A model generated the notes under the pieces. That model did not search any database and was not told where the DNA came from. It saw only the letters and a list, made by a program, of their open reading frames with translations. This document shows, piece after piece, positions 1 to 8,161 of a stretch of DNA of 64,000 bases. Position 1 is the first letter of the stretch. Each line of letters begins with the position of its first letter. Source of the stretch: Archangium_A sp035910535 (GTDB taxonomy: Bacteria > Myxococcota > Myxococcia > Myxococcales > Myxococcaceae); contig JAMHXF010000072.1 of the NCBI GenBank assembly GCA_035910535.1, forward strand, positions 1-64,000, read 5' to 3'. A program made the translations under genes and the position numbers.

Positions 1-59
1 CGCTCGCCGAGCGTGGGCCTCTGGAAGAGGAAGACGCCAGCGACGAAGAGGCGTGTCGT

Positions 60-1352
60 TCAGCGTTCGCGGCCGAGCGCTGCCAGCAACCGAGCCCGCG
101 CCGCTGCGAGCGTGAAGCCAGCCTGCGCCACCTGCGCGCCCGCCTGGGTGAAGGCTACCTGCGCGTCGGAGAGCTCGATGACGCTGCCCGCGCCCGCTTG
201 ATATCGGCCCTCGGCCAGGCGCAGCCGTTCAGCCGCCGCCGTCTTCGCTTCGCCCGCCACCTCGAGCGCTTCTTTCGCGGCGTGCACGTCGAGCTGGGCC
301 TGCTCCACGTCGAGGCGCACCTGCTGCTCGAGCGTCTCGACCTGTGCCTTCGTCGCCGCGAGCGTCGCCTCGGACTCCGCCTGCTGCGCCTGGGTGAGCC
401 CGCCCTGGTACAGCTGCCACGACAACGAGAGCTGTCCGCTGATGTTGGGCACGATGTTGCTCAGCTGTCGCGCCTGCGCATTCGTCGAGACCTGCGCCGA
501 CAGCGTGGGCCAGTACGTGCCCTTCACCGCAGCGAGGGAGAGTTCCTGCGACTGCACTGCCGCTTCCAGCTGTGCGGCCTCGGGCCTGGCCTTCACGCCC
601 TCGGTGACCAGCGCGTCGAGCGAAGCGTCTTCACTGTCGACGATTCCGGGTGGGCCGTCGGTGAGCGCGCCGGGCACCTGCTTCACGCCCATCGACTGGG
701 CGAGCCGCGCACGGGCGAGCGCGACGGCGTTCTTCGCGTTCAGGTGCGCCAGCTTCGCGTTCGCGACCTCAGCGCGCACCTGCGCCAGGTCGATCTCGGG
801 CCGGGCTCCCGCAGCGACGAAGGCCTGAATCTGCGCGAGGTGCGCCTGCGTGTTGTCGAGCGCGGCCTTCGTGACGCTGACGAGCTCTTCCTGCGCCTTC
901 ACCGAGAAGTACGCGGTGCGCACGTTGAGCGCGGTCGTCAGCTCGAGGCTCTTCGTCTGCGCGGCCTGTCCTTCGGCCGAGCGCTTCGCCGCCTGGTGCC
1001 GGTTCCACGTCGCGAAGAAGTCCCAGACCAGCATCTGCGCGGTCACGTTGCCGCTGAAGAAGTCGAAGGAGTCGAGGCTCAGGTTCGAGCCCGCGGCCAG
1101 AGAGTTGGGAACGGCGCCCGGCCTCGCGACGAAGTTCGCCGTCGAGCGCGAGTACTGCAGGCCGAGGCTCACCTGAGGAAGCAGCGGCGCGAACGACTCC
1201 CGCGCGCGGGCCTGGGCGGCGAGCTCTTGCGACCGAGCGGCCTTGAGCGCTGGCACCTGCTCCATCGCCTTCGCGAGCGCTGCGTCGAGCGAGAGGCCCT
1301 CTTCGGCGAAGGCCGCCGTGGAGAGAATGATGACGACGAGCGCGCGCCTCAC
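60..1352 (-). CDS. TolC-family outer-membrane efflux channel
   Basis: The 430-residue product is the outer-membrane channel of a tripartite exporter, bridging the periplasmic adaptor to the outside. It starts with a short signal peptide (cleavage likely after AFA, about residue 16). The rest is the typical outer-membrane efflux (OEP) pattern: two long helical hairpin halves rich in Ala, Gln, Glu and Leu, alternating with short beta segments such as LSLGLQYSRS-like and SGQLSLSWQLYQGG motifs. The length fits the family (about 420-480). It is the last gene of an operon and its ATG overlaps the TGA of the permease by 4 bases. The family call is firm; the substrate cannot be read from the sequence. 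The first 59 bases of the window, beyond its stop codon, show no gene. Confidence 0.92.
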   Translation of the reverse strand: MRRALVVIILSTAAFAEEGLSLDAALAKAMEQVPALKAARSQELAAQARARESFAPLLPQVSLGLQYSRSTANFVARPGAVPNSLAAGSNLSLDSFDFFSGNVTAQMLVWDFFATWNRHQAAKRSAEGQAAQTKSLELTTALNVRTAYFSVKAQEELVSVTKAALDNTQAHLAQIQAFVAAGARPEIDLAQVRAEVANAKLAHLNAKNAVALARARLAQSMGVKQVPGALTDGPPGIVDSEDASLDALVTEGVKARPEAAQLEAAVQSQELSLAAVKGTYWPTLSAQVSTNAQARQLSNIVPNISGQLSLSWQLYQGGLTQAQQAESEATLAATKAQVETLEQQVRLDVEQAQLDVHAAKEALEVAGEAKTAAAERLRLAEGRYQAGAGSVIELSDAQVAFTQAGAQVAQAGFTLAAARARLLAALGRER

Positions 1353-2578
1353 TCGAACCTCAACGCGGTGATGGGGTCCATTCGTGATGCCTTGAGCGCG
1401 GGGTAGAGACCGAAGCCCACGCCGACGAGGCCACTGAAGCCGGTCGCGAGCGCCACGATGTCGGCGCGTACCAGCAGCGGCCAGCCGAACTGCACCGAGA
1501 GTTGCTGCGCCGCGAACAGCCCGAGGCCCACGCCGACGAGCCCACCGACGATGGCCAGCACCAGCGCCTCGACGAGGAACTGCGCGAGGATTTGTCCCGG
1601 CGTCGCGCCGACGGCCATGCGAATGCCAATCTCCCTCGTCCGCTCGGTCACGCTCACCAGCATGATGTTCATGATGCCGATGCCACCGACGAGCAGTGAC
1701 ACCGCGGCGATGCTCGCGAGCAACGCGCTCAACGTGTCGGCGCCCTGCTGCTGCGCGCTCGCCACCTCGGCGAGGTTGCGAATGCTGAAGTCGTCCTCCG
1801 CGCCCTGACCGAGGCGGTGCCGGTCTCGCAAGAGCGACGTCACCTGCCGCTGCGCGCGCGCCGTGTCTTCACCCGTTCGCACCTGCACGAAGATGACGCC
1901 CGAGAGGAAGTTGCCCAGGCCCGGGCTCAAGCGCGCCTTGAACGTCGACGATGGAATGAAGACCGTGTCGTCGTAGTCCTGCCCCATGGGGCTCTGGCCC
2001 TTCTTCGCGAGCACGCCCGCGACGACGAACGGCACGCCCTTCACGCGCACCGCCTGACCGAGTGGATCGGAGCCGGGCCCGAACAACTTCTCGGCCACCG
2101 TCGCGCCCAGCCACATCACCTTCGCGCCCGAGTCGAGGTCCGAGTCGCTCATCGGCGAACCCAGCGTCGTCGGCCACCGGCGAATCTCGAAGTAGTTCGG
2201 CGTGGTGCCCTGAATGCTGGTGCCCCAGTTCTGCTCGTCGCTCTGCACCTGGCCGTTCATGCGCAGCGTCGGCGCCGCGCCCGACACCAGCGAGGCCTCG
2301 GTCTGAATCGCCTTCAGGTCGTCCCACGTGAGCGTCGGTTGCGTGCCGAAGCCACCACGCGCGCCGCCAGAGGAGTTCGAGCCCGGCATCACGATGAGCA
2401 GGTTGGTGCCCATGGCGGCGAACGTCTCTTCCACCTGGCTGCGCGCGCCTTCGCCGATTGCCACCATCGCGATGACGGCCGCGACGCCGATGATGATGCC
2501 GAGCGCGGTGAGAAAGCTGCGCAGCTTGTTGCGGAGCAGCGCGCGAAGGGCGAGGCGGCTGGTCTGGAGTGGTCCCAT
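1349..2578 (-). CDS. MacB-type ABC transporter permease
   Basis: A 409-residue inner-membrane permease of the MacB/FtsX type. One transmembrane helix lies near residues 20-41 (TALGIIIGVAAVIAMV). A large periplasmic MacB-PCD domain spans roughly 42-280, and three C-terminal helices lie at about 285-307, 330-355 and 370-395. The conserved ERTREIGIRMAVGA motif after the second helix couples to the ATPase. Unlike E. coli MacB, the ATPase is a separate gene, 4 bases upstream. It is closely similar along its whole length to the permease at 60805-62034, including MGPLQT at the start and SRMDPITALRFE at the end. Known family members extrude macrolides, peptides or lipid-like compounds by mechanotransmission; the substrate here is unknown. 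Confidence 0.93.
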   Translation of the reverse strand: MGPLQTSRLALRALLRNKLRSFLTALGIIIGVAAVIAMVAIGEGARSQVEETFAAMGTNLLIVMPGSNSSGGARGGFGTQPTLTWDDLKAIQTEASLVSGAAPTLRMNGQVQSDEQNWGTSIQGTTPNYFEIRRWPTTLGSPMSDSDLDSGAKVMWLGATVAEKLFGPGSDPLGQAVRVKGVPFVVAGVLAKKGQSPMGQDYDDTVFIPSSTFKARLSPGLGNFLSGVIFVQVRTGEDTARAQRQVTSLLRDRHRLGQGAEDDFSIRNLAEVASAQQQGADTLSALLASIAAVSLLVGGIGIMNIMLVSVTERTREIGIRMAVGATPGQILAQFLVEALVLAIVGGLVGVGLGLFAAQQLSVQFGWPLLVRADIVALATGFSGLVGVGFGLYPALKASRMDPITALRFE

Positions 2579-2582
2579 CGGG

Positions 2583-3296
2583 TCAGGCCTCCTGTCGCTT
2601 CGGGTCGAGCCGAAACGGCGTCTGCTGCTTGTCGGAGAGGATTTTGCCGTCGCGCAGCGTCACCACACGCTGGGCCCACGCGGCCACGTCGTGCTCGTGC
2701 GTCACCAGCACCACCGTGATGTCTTCGAGCCCGGTGAGCAGCGTCATCACTTCTTCGCTCGTCTTCGTGTCGAGCGCGCCGGTCGGTTCATCGGCGAGCA
2801 GGAGACTCGGCTTCGTCACGAGAGCGCGCGCGATGGCGACACGCTGCTGCTGGCCGCCCGAGAGTTGATTCGGGAGATGATCGAGGCGCTCTCCCAGGCC
2901 CACGCGTTGGAGCGCGGCCGTCGCGCGGGCCTTGCGCTCCTTCGTGCCGACGCCCGAGTAGAGCAGCGGCAGCTCGACGTTCTCGAGCGCCGAGGTGCGG
3001 GCGAGCAGGTTGAACGACTGAAAGACGAAGCCGATGGTCTTGTTGCGCGTGCGGGCGAGCTGCGCGCGGGACTGCTTCGAGACGTCGACGCCATCGAGCA
3101 GGTAGCGGCCTGCCGTCGGGCGGTCGAGGCAGCCCACGACGTTCATCAACGTCGACTTGCCCGAGCCCGAGCTGCCCATGACGGCGACGAACTCGCCGCG
3201 CTCCACCGAGAGCGAGACGCCGCGCAGCGCATGCACGTCGACGTCGCCCAGCGAGAAGACGCGCGTGATGCCCTCGAGGGCCACCACGGCCGTCAT
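2583..3296 (-). CDS. MacB/LolD-type ABC transporter ATP-binding protein
   Basis: A 237-residue cytoplasmic ATPase that powers the adjacent permease. All nucleotide-binding motifs are visible: Walker A GSSGSGKST, Q-loop FVFQSFNLL, signature LSGGQQQR, Walker B LLLADEPTGALD and the switch histidine in VTHEHD. The chosen ATG (MTAVVALEGITRVF) begins one base after the TGA of the adaptor gene. A longer in-frame reading to 3365 would run into the adaptor gene and has no family support. The sequence falls in the MacB/LolD/FtsE subgroup. The paralogue at 60096-60803 is very similar. Confidence 0.94.
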   Translation of the reverse strand: MTAVVALEGITRVFSLGDVDVHALRGVSLSVERGEFVAVMGSSGSGKSTLMNVVGCLDRPTAGRYLLDGVDVSKQSRAQLARTRNKTIGFVFQSFNLLARTSALENVELPLLYSGVGTKERKARATAALQRVGLGERLDHLPNQLSGGQQQRVAIARALVTKPSLLLADEPTGALDTKTSEEVMTLLTGLEDITVVLVTHEHDVAAWAQRVVTLRDGKILSDKQQTPFRLDPKRQEA

Positions 3297-3297
3297 G

Positions 3298-4470
3298 TCA
3301 GAAGGCCCTCCGCATGCCGCCGCCGCCCATCGAGGAGCCACCCAGACCGGACGGCCGGGGCCCATCGGCGCTCTGCTTGTCGGTGATGACCTGCGCGCCG
3401 TCGCTCACGTCGCCTTCCACCACGGTCACGGTGCCGTCCGAGAGGCCGACCTTCACCGTCACCGGCGCTGGCGTCTCGCCGTCGAGCACCCAGAGCAGCC
3501 GCTTGCCGGGCTCGGGCTTCGTCACCTTGCGCATCAGCTCGGCGTCGGGCCGGAAACGCAGCGCCGCGTTGGGCACCCGCAGCGCATCTTCCGAGCGCGC
3601 GTAGATGAAGGCCACGTTCGCCGTCATGCCCGGGCGGAGCAGCAGTTCGTCGTTCGCCACGTCGATGACCGCGTCGTACGTCACGACGTTCTGCACCACC
3701 TGCGGCGCGTAGCGGATTTGCCGAATGCGCCCCTTGAAGACTCGGTTGGGGAACGCATCGACCGAGAAGCTCGCCTCCATGCCGTCAGACAGCTTGCCGA
3801 CGTCGGCCTCGGAGACGTTGGTGTCGACCTGCATCTTCGAGAGGTTCTCGGCGATGGTGAACAACGTGGGAGCGGAGAGCGAGGCCGCGACCGTCTGGCC
3901 GACGTCGACCGCGCGCGAGATGACGGTGCCGTCGATGGGCGAGGTGATGGTGGTGTACGCGAGGTTCACCTGCGCCTGCTGGCGGGCGGCGCGGGCCTGC
4001 GCGACGGCGCCTTCCGACGCCTGAATGTTCGCCTGCGCGACCTCGACCTCGGCCTGCGCGGCTTCGAGATCGGCGAGCGGCACGAGCTTCTGATCAGCCA
4101 GTTGCTTCGCGCGGGTGAGTTTGCGCTGCGCGTCCTTCTCCTGGGCCTGCGAGCGCGCGAGCCCGGCCAGCGCAGCCTTCTCGTTCGCCTGCGCCATGAG
4201 CGCCTGCGCTTCGAAGAGCGAGGGGTCGAGCTTCGCGAGCACCTGGCCCTTCGTGACCTTCGAGTTGAAGTCGGCGTTGAGCGACTGCAGCCGGCCCGAG
4301 ACCTGCGCGCCGACCTGCACCGTCACGAGCGCCGAGACGGTGCCGGTGGTGGTGACGCGGCCGATGACGGGGCCTTTGTCGACCTTCGTCGTCGTGTACT
4401 TCGGAGCGGTCGCCGTCTTCTGCCCGCAGGCCGTCAGCCCGAGGAGGAGCAGCGTCAGAGTTTTCGTCAT
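3298..4470 (-). CDS. MacA-like periplasmic adaptor lipoprotein (HlyD/RND adaptor family)
   Basis: A 390-residue membrane-fusion protein joining the inner-membrane permease to TolC. The chosen ATG gives a lipoprotein signal (LLLLGLTAC, lipobox Cys about residue 15), so the protein should be anchored in the inner membrane. The domain order is: barrel-sandwich half (GQVLAKLDPSLFEAQ), a long alpha-hairpin with coiled-coil character (about 90-170), second lipoyl half (TITSPIDGTVISRAVDVGQTV), beta-barrel and membrane-proximal domain. Downstream genes follow in the order adaptor, ATPase, permease, channel with almost no spacing. It is highly similar to the adaptor at 58883-60091 except in the hairpin, the part that normally contacts TolC. 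Confidence 0.93.
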   Translation of the reverse strand: MTKTLTLLLLGLTACGQKTATAPKYTTTKVDKGPVIGRVTTTGTVSALVTVQVGAQVSGRLQSLNADFNSKVTKGQVLAKLDPSLFEAQALMAQANEKAALAGLARSQAQEKDAQRKLTRAKQLADQKLVPLADLEAAQAEVEVAQANIQASEGAVAQARAARQQAQVNLAYTTITSPIDGTVISRAVDVGQTVAASLSAPTLFTIAENLSKMQVDTNVSEADVGKLSDGMEASFSVDAFPNRVFKGRIRQIRYAPQVVQNVVTYDAVIDVANDELLLRPGMTANVAFIYARSEDALRVPNAALRFRPDAELMRKVTKPEPGKRLLWVLDGETPAPVTVKVGLSDGTVTVVEGDVSDGAQVITDKQSADGPRPSGLGGSSMGGGGMRRAF

Positions 4471-4557
4471 CGAAGGCAGCGACACTGGAGCACCTGAAAG
4501 GTCAAAGCGGCCTTCGGTCTTCTCTCGCAGGACGGTCAGGAGCACCAGCGCGTTCGG

Positions 4558-4998
4558 TCAGGGAAGGAAGGGGCCGAGCCGCCCCTCCAGGGCCCGGACC
4601 ACGTCGGGCGCGTCAGCCGGTGCGCGACTGCCGGCCTGCTCCACCACCTCGCGAACCAGCGTGACGCAGCGAGATTTCGTCGAGTCGAGGAACGGGCGCA
4701 GCACTGGCTGGCCCTCTGTCAGGCGGACGCGCACGACGTGTCGCCGAAGCGCAGGCAGCTCATCTGCGTTCACCATCGCGGGTCCGCGGCATTGCTCGGG
4801 CAAGCGGTCGGCCCAGAGGCTGGCGGTGTTCGAGCCGGGCAGCACGTCGGTCTTCGTGACCAGCACGCGCTCCCACTGCCACTCCACGCGCTCCGTGGCC
4901 CGATGCATGACGAACGCGTGCGCAGGGTAGCCGAGCACGAGGCCGCTCAAGATTCCCGCGAGCACGCCAGGGAGGATGTTGGAGCGCTCATCGTTCAT
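4558..4998 (-). CDS. Membrane-anchored SAF-like protein (second of pair)
   Basis: A 146-residue protein with one N-terminal membrane segment (about residues 8-28, LPGVLAGILSGLVLGY). A compact outside domain follows the SAF pattern: VLVTKTDVLPGS, a short turn region, then RLTEGQPVLRPFLD. SAF domains are found in CpaB pilus-assembly proteins, antifreeze proteins and sialate enzymes. The gene overlaps the previous SAF gene by 11 bases and looks like a diverged relative of it, so the two were probably made and work together. No pilus or flagellar genes are nearby, so the pilus link is only by domain. Function unknown. Confidence 0.6.
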   Translation of the reverse strand: MNDERSNILPGVLAGILSGLVLGYPAHAFVMHRATERVEWQWERVLVTKTDVLPGSNTASLWADRLPEQCRGPAMVNADELPALRRHVVRVRLTEGQPVLRPFLDSTKSRCVTLVREVVEQAGSRAPADAPDVVRALEGRLGPFLP

Positions 4999-5434
4999 CG
5001 GGAGCCCCGCCCTTCATCGAGTCCTTCAGCTCACGCAGCAGCGGGTCCCAGCGGGAGTCTGGCGTGATGAGCACGTGGACCTGATCGAGACAGCGCTCGT
5101 CCTCGGAGCGGGTCTCGAAGTGCGCCTCGGTGACGAGGTCGCCGCGCTCGAGCTTCGTCTGCACCGCTCGCCCGACCAGCATCTGGCGTTCGTCTTCGCC
5201 GATGAGCTCGCTCGACATCATGCGGGCAGGCAGGCAGCCGATCATGACGTCACCCTCGGCCAGCGTCGTGCCGGGCAACAGCGTGCGGTTCGCGACCACC
5301 ACGTTCACCAACCGCCACTGCCGATTCCCAAACTCCGCGAGCCCTACGCCGCGTCGCCAGCCGAAGAGTGACAAGGCGACGACGATGCCGAGGGTGGTGA
5401 CGAGCCAGGCGAGGAACAAGGGAGCGCGGCTCAT
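4988..5434 (-). CDS. SAF-domain membrane protein (CpaB-like)
   Basis: A 148-residue protein. The start is placed at MSRAPLFLAWLV because it gives an N-terminal membrane helix (residues 5-24) directly; the longer open frame upstream crosses the divergent alarmone synthetase promoter region. The external part has a clear SAF-domain layout: VVVANRTLLPGTTLAEGDV, the LPARMM turn, then ERQMLVGRAVQTKLERGDLV. SAF proteins bind carbohydrate or polymer ligands, and in CpaB they stabilise the Flp pilus secretin. The 60-base gap to the divergent gene at 5495 must hold both promoters. The molecular role is not deducible. Confidence 0.65.
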   Translation of the reverse strand: MSRAPLFLAWLVTTLGIVVALSLFGWRRGVGLAEFGNRQWRLVNVVVANRTLLPGTTLAEGDVMIGCLPARMMSSELIGEDERQMLVGRAVQTKLERGDLVTEAHFETRSEDERCLDQVHVLITPDSRWDPLLRELKDSMKGGAPDER

Positions 5435-5494
5435 ACCGAAGGAGTGTGCCACGACGCTGCGCATCCTCAGAGAGCAGCGGTAGTCTGCGCGGCC

Positions 5495-6556
5495 GTGAGC
5501 GACGTGATGGTTCAGCAGTTCGTGCAGCTCGCGCCTTCTCTGCGGAGCGTCGGCCAATCACTGCACGACCGCCTCGCCCAGTTGCTGCGCACGAAAGACG
5601 TGCCTGTCTCGTTCGTGACGTGGCGGCTGAAGGACCAGGCCAGCCTCGCGCACAAGCTCGCGCGCCCCGACAAGAGCTATCGCTCACTCTGGGATGTCAC
5701 GGACCTCGTCGGCCTGCGCGTTTCGGTCTCGTTCGAAGACCACGTCGAGCAGGTGGCGCGCCTCATCGAGCAACACTTCGAGGTCGACTTCGGCAACTCG
5801 CTCGAGCGCGTGAAGCCGGCTGGCTATCGCTCGGTGCACTACGTCTGCGCCCACCGCGACGGGCCGCACCCCGACTTTCGCTTCGAGGTGCAGGTGCGCA
5901 CCGCGCTTCAGCACGCGTGGGCCGAGGTGGAGCACGACCTTGGCTACAAGGTGAACGACGCCGTGCCCGACGCCATCGCCCGACGCTTCGCGCGCGTGGC
6001 CGGCCTGCTCGAGTTGGCTGATCAGGAGTTCGTCTCGATTCGCCGCGACCTCGCGACCTCACGTGAAGCGGCGAAGAAGACGCTCGCCCGCAGCGGTGGA
6101 GATCTGCCCATCGACCTGCTCTCGCTCGAGGCCCTCGTGCATCAGCCAGCGGTGGAGGCGCTCGACGAGACGGTCGCGCGTTCGCTCGGCCAGCCGCTGA
6201 TTCAGACGTCGTTCTTCCCCGACTACCTCGTCGACGTGCTCCGCCTGTGCGGGCTCACGACGACGGCGGCGGTGCTCCAGGCCGTCGAACATCATGCGGC
6301 CGAGGTGCCGAGCGCGTTGCCGAAGTACTTCGCCTTCGCGCGGCAGGAGCTCGGCTTCGACGCCACGGTGCTCTCGAACGTCGAGCGCGGTTACGGGCTG
6401 CTCTTCGTCGCGCACCTCGCCGTGATTCGCGGCTCCGAGCTGGGGCTCAGCAAGGTCGCGCGGCTCACCCGCCTGTACCAGCAGCTCGAGTTCCCCAACG
6501 ACGAGCGCACCGCCCATCGCGTGGCCTCGGCTGCAGTTGCGTGCCTCAGTTCGTAG
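5495..6556 (+). CDS. RelA/SpoT-domain (p)ppGpp synthetase, synthetase-only
   Basis: About 353 residues carrying an N-terminal RelA_SpoT nucleotidyltransferase domain and no HD, TGS or ACT domain. It should transfer pyrophosphate from ATP to GDP/GTP. Visible synthetase residues: WRLKDQASLAHKL (the R-x-K...S...K ATP-binding cluster), DVTDLVGLRV (metal Asp), YRSVHYVC, and EVQVRT...WAEVEHDLGYK (GDP-binding and catalytic Glu). All key positions look intact. The C-terminal ~150 residues (SLEALVHQPAVEALD onward) are helical and unassigned. Start: GTG at 5495 or ATG at 5510; the open frame back to 5444 lacks a ribosome site. A matching HD hydrolase lies at 27939-28469. Confidence 0.85.
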   Translation: MSDVMVQQFVQLAPSLRSVGQSLHDRLAQLLRTKDVPVSFVTWRLKDQASLAHKLARPDKSYRSLWDVTDLVGLRVSVSFEDHVEQVARLIEQHFEVDFGNSLERVKPAGYRSVHYVCAHRDGPHPDFRFEVQVRTALQHAWAEVEHDLGYKVNDAVPDAIARRFARVAGLLELADQEFVSIRRDLATSREAAKKTLARSGGDLPIDLLSLEALVHQPAVEALDETVARSLGQPLIQTSFFPDYLVDVLRLCGLTTTAAVLQAVEHHAAEVPSALPKYFAFARQELGFDATVLSNVERGYGLLFVAHLAVIRGSELGLSKVARLTRLYQQLEFPNDERTAHRVASAAVACLSS

Positions 6557-6610
6557 CTGCTTTTACAGAATCGCCCGATTCTCTCGCGCGCCGAGAACGA
6601 TGACTCCGGT

Positions 6611-8101
6611 GTGCGATACCGACTCCTGTTTCTGCTGATGGCGAGCGCCTGCGGCGTGGTCGAGCCCGATGAGGAATATGAGTCTCCCTCGCTGGGCGAG
6701 GACCGGGAGATCAGCTCCCTTCGTCAGGGCCTCGTCGAGTGCAACGAGCGGCAGGCGACCGGCTACCGAAACGGCTCGGCCTTCAGCATCACGCTCGTCA
6801 CTGCCGACGGACGCCCCATCGAGAAGGGCACAGCGGCCGCGTACGGGCTCATGCAAGCAGCGGCTGCGCGACAGGGCGTGCGCATCGTCATCAACAGCGG
6901 CTTTCGCACGATGTCCGAGCAGCAGTACCTCTACGCCTGCTACACGAACTGCAACTGCAACAGCTGCAACCTCGCGGCGCGGCCCGGCTACAGCAACCAC
7001 CAGAGCGGCAGCGCGCTCGACCTGAACACCGCGAACTCGGCCGTCTTCAACTGGCTCAACGCGAACGCCGGCGCGTACGGCTTTCGACGAACGGTGCCGA
7101 GCGAGCCGTGGCACTGGGAGTACTTCGGTGGCGGGCCGGGTGGAGGACCGTGCACGGCACCACCTCCACCGCCGCCGTGCGACCGAACGGCCGGCCCGTT
7201 CACCTTCAGCTGCGACGGCGCACAGAGCGGGCAGACCTGCGTGAACCTGAATGACCCGGGCGACCCGCACTCGTGGAGCGACAACTTCTTCTGCAGCACC
7301 GCCGACCTGGGCCTTCGCTACTCGTGGAAGGACCCCATCGCCGAGATGGACTGCGTGAACACCGCCGAAGGCGCCGAAGAGAACCCCGCCGTCTGGGCCG
7401 ATAACTTCTTCTGCGCGCCGAAGCAGTCACCGTGGAAGTTCAGCTGGTCGAGCGCCGGGCCCATCGCGAACCGCACCTGCGTGCACTGGAACGAGCCGGC
7501 TGACCGCTTCTCGTGGGGCGACAACTTCCTCTGCGCCGAGGCGGTGATGTCGTTCAGCAACGCGGGCTTCACCTTCCGCATGAACGGCCCCGAGCCGGGC
7601 GCGCACTGCGTGAACGTGAACGAGCCGGCCGACCCCGACCAGTGGAGTGACAACTTCTTCTGCAGCACCGTCGACCTCGGCATGCGCTGGTCGAACGCGG
7701 GACCCATCGCCGGCATGCGCTGCACGAACGTGAACGAAGGCGCCGAGCCGCGCGCGACCATCTGGGCCGACAACTTCCTCTGCGTGCCGCCCTCGGTCAC
7801 GACGCACTTCCGCTGGTCGAGCGCTGGACCCATCGCGGGGCTGCCGTGCGTGCGCTGGTTCGAGCACTCCGAGCCGAACGTGACGTGGCTCGACAACTGG
7901 ATGTGCATCGACGAGCGGCCGCTGGGCCTGCAGACGAGCGCCGAGCCGCGGGTGGTGTTCCCGGTCGTGGAGGAGGCGCGTGCGACCGATGGTGGCGTGG
8001 AGCCGTTGAAGTCGGTCGAGGCGGTGACCGGTGGCTGCACCGCCGCGCCGCTCGCGCTCTCGTGGCTCGGCGTGCTGGTGCTGCTGCGTCGGCGACGCTG
8101 A
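6611..8101 (+). CDS. Secreted M15 (VanY-like) peptidase with six WxDN-Cys repeats and MYXO-CTERM tail
   Basis: A 496-residue exported protein from a GTG start. The N-terminus has a lipoprotein-like signal (LLFLLMASAC, Cys 14). Residues about 40-175 form an M15/D-Ala-D-Ala carboxypeptidase domain with the zinc ligands: SNHQSGSALDL (SxHxxGxAxD) and EPWHWEYF (the general-base E and third zinc His). A Gly/Pro-rich linker follows. Next come six repeats of about 38-43 residues, each ending in W-x-DN-F/W-x-C with a paired upstream Cys, to about residue 440. The C-terminus is GCTAAP...hydrophobic...LLRRRR, the MYXO-CTERM sorting pattern. It probably trims peptidoglycan at the cell surface. The presence of both a possible lipobox and a C-terminal sorting signal is odd. 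Confidence 0.87.
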   Translation: MRYRLLFLLMASACGVVEPDEEYESPSLGEDREISSLRQGLVECNERQATGYRNGSAFSITLVTADGRPIEKGTAAAYGLMQAAAARQGVRIVINSGFRTMSEQQYLYACYTNCNCNSCNLAARPGYSNHQSGSALDLNTANSAVFNWLNANAGAYGFRRTVPSEPWHWEYFGGGPGGGPCTAPPPPPPCDRTAGPFTFSCDGAQSGQTCVNLNDPGDPHSWSDNFFCSTADLGLRYSWKDPIAEMDCVNTAEGAEENPAVWADNFFCAPKQSPWKFSWSSAGPIANRTCVHWNEPADRFSWGDNFLCAEAVMSFSNAGFTFRMNGPEPGAHCVNVNEPADPDQWSDNFFCSTVDLGMRWSNAGPIAGMRCTNVNEGAEPRATIWADNFLCVPPSVTTHFRWSSAGPIAGLPCVRWFEHSEPNVTWLDNWMCIDERPLGLQTSAEPRVVFPVVEEARATDGGVEPLKSVEAVTGGCTAAPLALSWLGVLVLLRRRR

Positions 8102-8110
8102 AACGACGAA

Positions 8111-8134
8111 GGCCACCGAATCGCTCCGGTGGCC
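8111..8134. terminator. Bidirectional hairpin between convergent genes
   Basis: A perfect 8-bp stem (GGCCACCG / CGGTGGCC) with an 8-base loop sits 9 bases past the peptidase stop and 27 bases past the ahcY stop. On the minus side it is followed by TTCGTCGTTTC, a weak U-tract; on the plus side the tail is poorer. It probably ends both transcripts. Confidence 0.6.
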
Positions 8135-8161
8135 CTCATCTTCAGTCAATCAGCGTGCGGC

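Noticed and set aside
1..59. Start of a further minus-strand gene after the TolC stop (hydrophobic reading)
   Set aside because: The frame is open and signal-like (LFVAGVFLF) but has no ATG, GTG or TTG start; too short to judge at the edge.
198..1406. Long plus-strand open frame (402 codons) opposite the TolC gene
   Set aside because: Arg/Leu-rich antisense shadow of a strong TolC-family gene; typical of high-GC DNA. The same holds for other long opposite-strand frames, such as 19279-21051 opposite metK and 24679-26370 opposite the TPR gene.
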